Shown piece by piece: positions 13,503 through 15,565 of a stretch of 15,565 nt of DNA. A program made the translations under genes and the position numbers. Positions within the stretch are counted from its first letter, which is position 1. Every line of letters starts with the position of its first letter. Under the pieces are notes generated by a model, which was not told where the DNA came from, did no database searches, and saw only the letters and a program-made list of their open reading frames with translations. Source of the stretch: SBBG01 sp033717875 (GTDB lineage Bacteria > Pseudomonadota > Gammaproteobacteria > Ga0077554 > Ga007554); the NCBI GenBank assembly GCA_033717875.1, contig JADDKJ010000058.1, positions 1-15,565 on the forward strand. The letters run 5' to 3'.

Positions 13503-15457
13503 ATGTCAAACTTTTCGGTGTTGAGCCAGCACGACGAGCAACTGCTCCGTCTGGGCATGCTCGCCGAAAAGTATTTCGCCGACGATCCCAACACCTGCCT
13601 GCTCAAGCTGCGCCAACTGGCCGAATCCCTGGCTCAAATGCTGGCTGCGCGCACCGGCCTTTATGTCTCCCCTGAAGAAACCCAGTATGACCTCCTGCGT
13701 CGATTGCAGGACAGCGGCGTCCTGCCGCGCGAGGTTTTCCAGGTATTCGGCGAGGTGCGCCGTGCCGGCAACGCAGCCAGCCACGCACTATCCGGCGACC
13801 ATCGCACTGCGCTGATGGCGCTCAAGCTCACCTGGCAGCTGGGTCTGTGGTTCCACCGCACCTTCAAGGACGCGGGCTATAAATCCGGCCCCTTTATTCC
13901 GCCGCCGCCGCCCAAGGACGAAAGCGCGGAATTGCGCGCTGAAATGGCACGCCTCAGCCAGGCGCTTGCCGATTACCGGGCTACCCATGCCCAGGTGGCG
14001 GAAAAGTTGAGCGCTACCGAAGTCAGCCTGCGCGAAGCTAAGGACGAACAGGCCTTTTGGGAAAGCATGGCCGCCGAAACGGAGCAGGCCAAGCTCGCAC
14101 TCGAAAAAAGCCTGGCCGAAAAGCAGAGCATCGCCGCTGCACAACCCAAAGACGCCTTCGCTAAACTGCTCACCGCCGCCAAGTCAGCCGCCAGCGCGGT
14201 GCAACTGGACGAGGCTGACACCCGCAAGCTGATCGACCAGCAACTGCGGCTAGCCGGTTGGGAAGCCGATTCAGAAGCTCTCAAATTCACCAAGGGCATC
14301 CGCCCGGAGAAGAACCGGAATCGCGCCATCGCCGAATGGCCCACCGAAAGCGGCCCGGCGGATTACGTGCTGTTCATCGGCCTGACCCCGGTTGCCGTGG
14401 TCGAAGCCAAGCGCAAGAATGTCGATGTTTCCGGCGCTCTGCAGCAGGCCAAACGCTACAGTCGCACATTCACCCCGAGCAGCGAGACCATGCTACCGGC
14501 GGAAAATTGGGGTAGCGATGCCGCCAACCGCATCCCCTTTGCGTTCTCATCCAATGGCCGTCCTTTTCTGCGCCAGCTTGCTACCAAGAGCGGCATCTGG
14601 TTCTGCGACCTGCGCCGCGCGGATAACATCGGCCATCCCCTCGATGGCTGGTACACGCCGGAGGGATTGACCGCACTCATCAAACGCGACGAAGCCCGTG
14701 CTCACGAGCAACTGGCGAACACGCCATTCAACTACGGCTTCCCTCTGCGCCACTACCAGCAGGACGCCATCCGCGCCGCCGAGCGAGCCATCGAGGCCGG
14801 GCAACGCGCAATGCTGCTCGCCATGGCCACGGGCACCGGCAAGACCAAAACCTGCATCGCCTTGATCTACCGCCTGCTCAAGGCCCAGCGCTTCCGCCGC
14901 ATTCTCTTCCTGGTTGACCGCTCGGCTTTGGGTGAGCAGGCTGCCAACGCCTTCAAAGACACGCGCATGGAAAACCTCCAGACCTTCGCCGACACCTTCG
15001 GCATCAAGGAGCTGGAGGAGCAAGCCCCGGGCACAGACACCGCCGTGCATATCGCCACCGTGCAAGGCATGGTGCAGCGACTGTTGTTCGCTGTTGAGGA
15101 CGCCACACCGCCCGCTGTTGATCAATACGACTGCATCGTGGTGGACGAGTGCCACCGAGGCTATCTGCTGGACCGGGAGCTCTCCGATACAGAGATGACC
15201 TTCCGTGGCTTTGATGATTACATCTCCAAGTACCGCCGTGTTCTGGACTACTTCGACGCCTGCAAGATCGGCCTCACTGCCACCCCGGCCCTGCACACTA
15301 CGCAGATTTTCGGTGCGCCGATTACACCTACAGCTACCGCGAAGCGGTCATCGACGGCTACCTGGTGGACTACGAGCCGCCCGTGCAGATCCATACAGAT
15401 CTTTCCAAACAGGGCATCAAGTGGCGAGTCGGTGAAGAGGTCTACCATCGGATTTAG
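13503..15457 (+). pseudogene. hsdR: Type I restriction enzyme R subunit, frameshifted and truncated
   Basis: The ATG at 13503 follows GGGGAGG (13491-13497). The N-terminal region is DUF4145-like (about 8-120). A coiled coil follows (about 138-215). The nuclease domain has Asp287 (ADYVLF), E301-A-K303 (VVEAKRK) and the QAKRY motif (315-319). The helicase has Walker A ATGTGKT (442-448), DECH (548-551) and LTATP (591-595). After Ile607 (codon ending at 15323) one base is missing. Restoring a T gives YTYSYREAVIDGYLVDYEPP, which continues as normal HsdR until about GEEV near 15440; unrelated sequence with a TAG at 15455-15457 follows. The second helicase domain and C-terminus are absent, about one third of a normal subunit. 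No hsdM or hsdS is visible. The product cannot translocate DNA, so restriction from this locus should be lost. Confidence 0.88.
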
Positions 15458-15474
15458 CAGAGTGGCGGTGAGCC

Positions 15475-15565
15475 CTAGAGCGCGTTAGTATAAACCTTGG
15501 CGGGGGTGTGGCTCATGGGGTCGGTGACCGGATATTCTGGTTCGCTCGACACTGAAATGCCGCCC
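15475..15565 (-). CDS. Partial ORF C-terminus, possible transposase of an inserted element
   Basis: A minus-strand frame is open from the window edge and ends at a TAG at 15475-15477, giving about 29 residues ending AKVYTNAL. I do not recognise the protein. Its stop lies about 35 bp from the point where hsdR similarity ends, the usual geometry of a transposase gene near an insertion sequence terminus. It could equally be an unrelated gene brought in by a deletion. Confidence 0.3.
   Translation of the reverse strand, partial: GGISVSSEPEYPVTDPMSHTPAKVYTNAL

Overview
The window looks like chromosomal DNA of a GC-rich (about 60% G+C) Gammaproteobacterium. The adjacent pyrC and rnt genes, a SlyD-type FKBP with a His-rich tail, and several intergenic palindromes of kinds common in that class support this; the species cannot be named. 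Genes are mostly core or housekeeping, with a damaged restriction locus at the right edge. No tRNA, rRNA or CRISPR array was seen.

Left part (1-6084, all minus strand). Read in transcription order, pyrC (GTG start) overlaps rnt by 8 bp. Next come an orphan REC-GGDEF response regulator and then, with no gap (TAAATG), a large lipoprotein subtilase with PPC-, BACON- and carboxypeptidase-regulatory-like regions. A hairpin terminator at about 811-846 closes this run. A perfect FNR/Anr-type box (TTGATGTAGATCAA) then precedes a small poly-Gly lipoprotein gene.

Middle (6085-7963, plus strand). slyD is divergent from pyrC. It is followed by a 150-bp nested inverted-repeat element flanked by a 10-bp direct repeat. 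Then comes a periplasmic alpha-carbonic anhydrase gene with a promoter, an operator-like palindrome, a leader stem-loop and a strong terminator.

Central-right (7966-12864). A divergent IclR-type regulator faces a three-gene plus-strand run. The first gene encodes a ThDP enzyme that resembles phosphoketolase but has diverged. The second encodes a short exported helix-hairpin-helix protein, and the third a DUF1537 four-carbon acid-sugar kinase. A 10-bp direct repeat (AAGGCGCCCC) sits at the stop codons of the first two genes. Collapsing it would leave the ThDP enzyme and the kinase 13 nt apart, so the HhH gene looks like a later insertion into a two-gene catabolic operon under IclR control. This cassette lacks the usual DUF1537 partners (PdxA2-type dehydrogenase, OtnC aldolase, RuBisCO-like protein) and is the best candidate here for an undescribed pathway.

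Right edge (12865-15565). After a CCCTCTCCC-type repeat there is a minus-strand IsdG/HmoA-like haem monooxygenase gene. Then comes a type I restriction subunit gene, hsdR, with a one-base frameshift near 15323. Homology ends near 15440, where different DNA begins, possibly the end of an insertion sequence with a transposase reading toward the junction.
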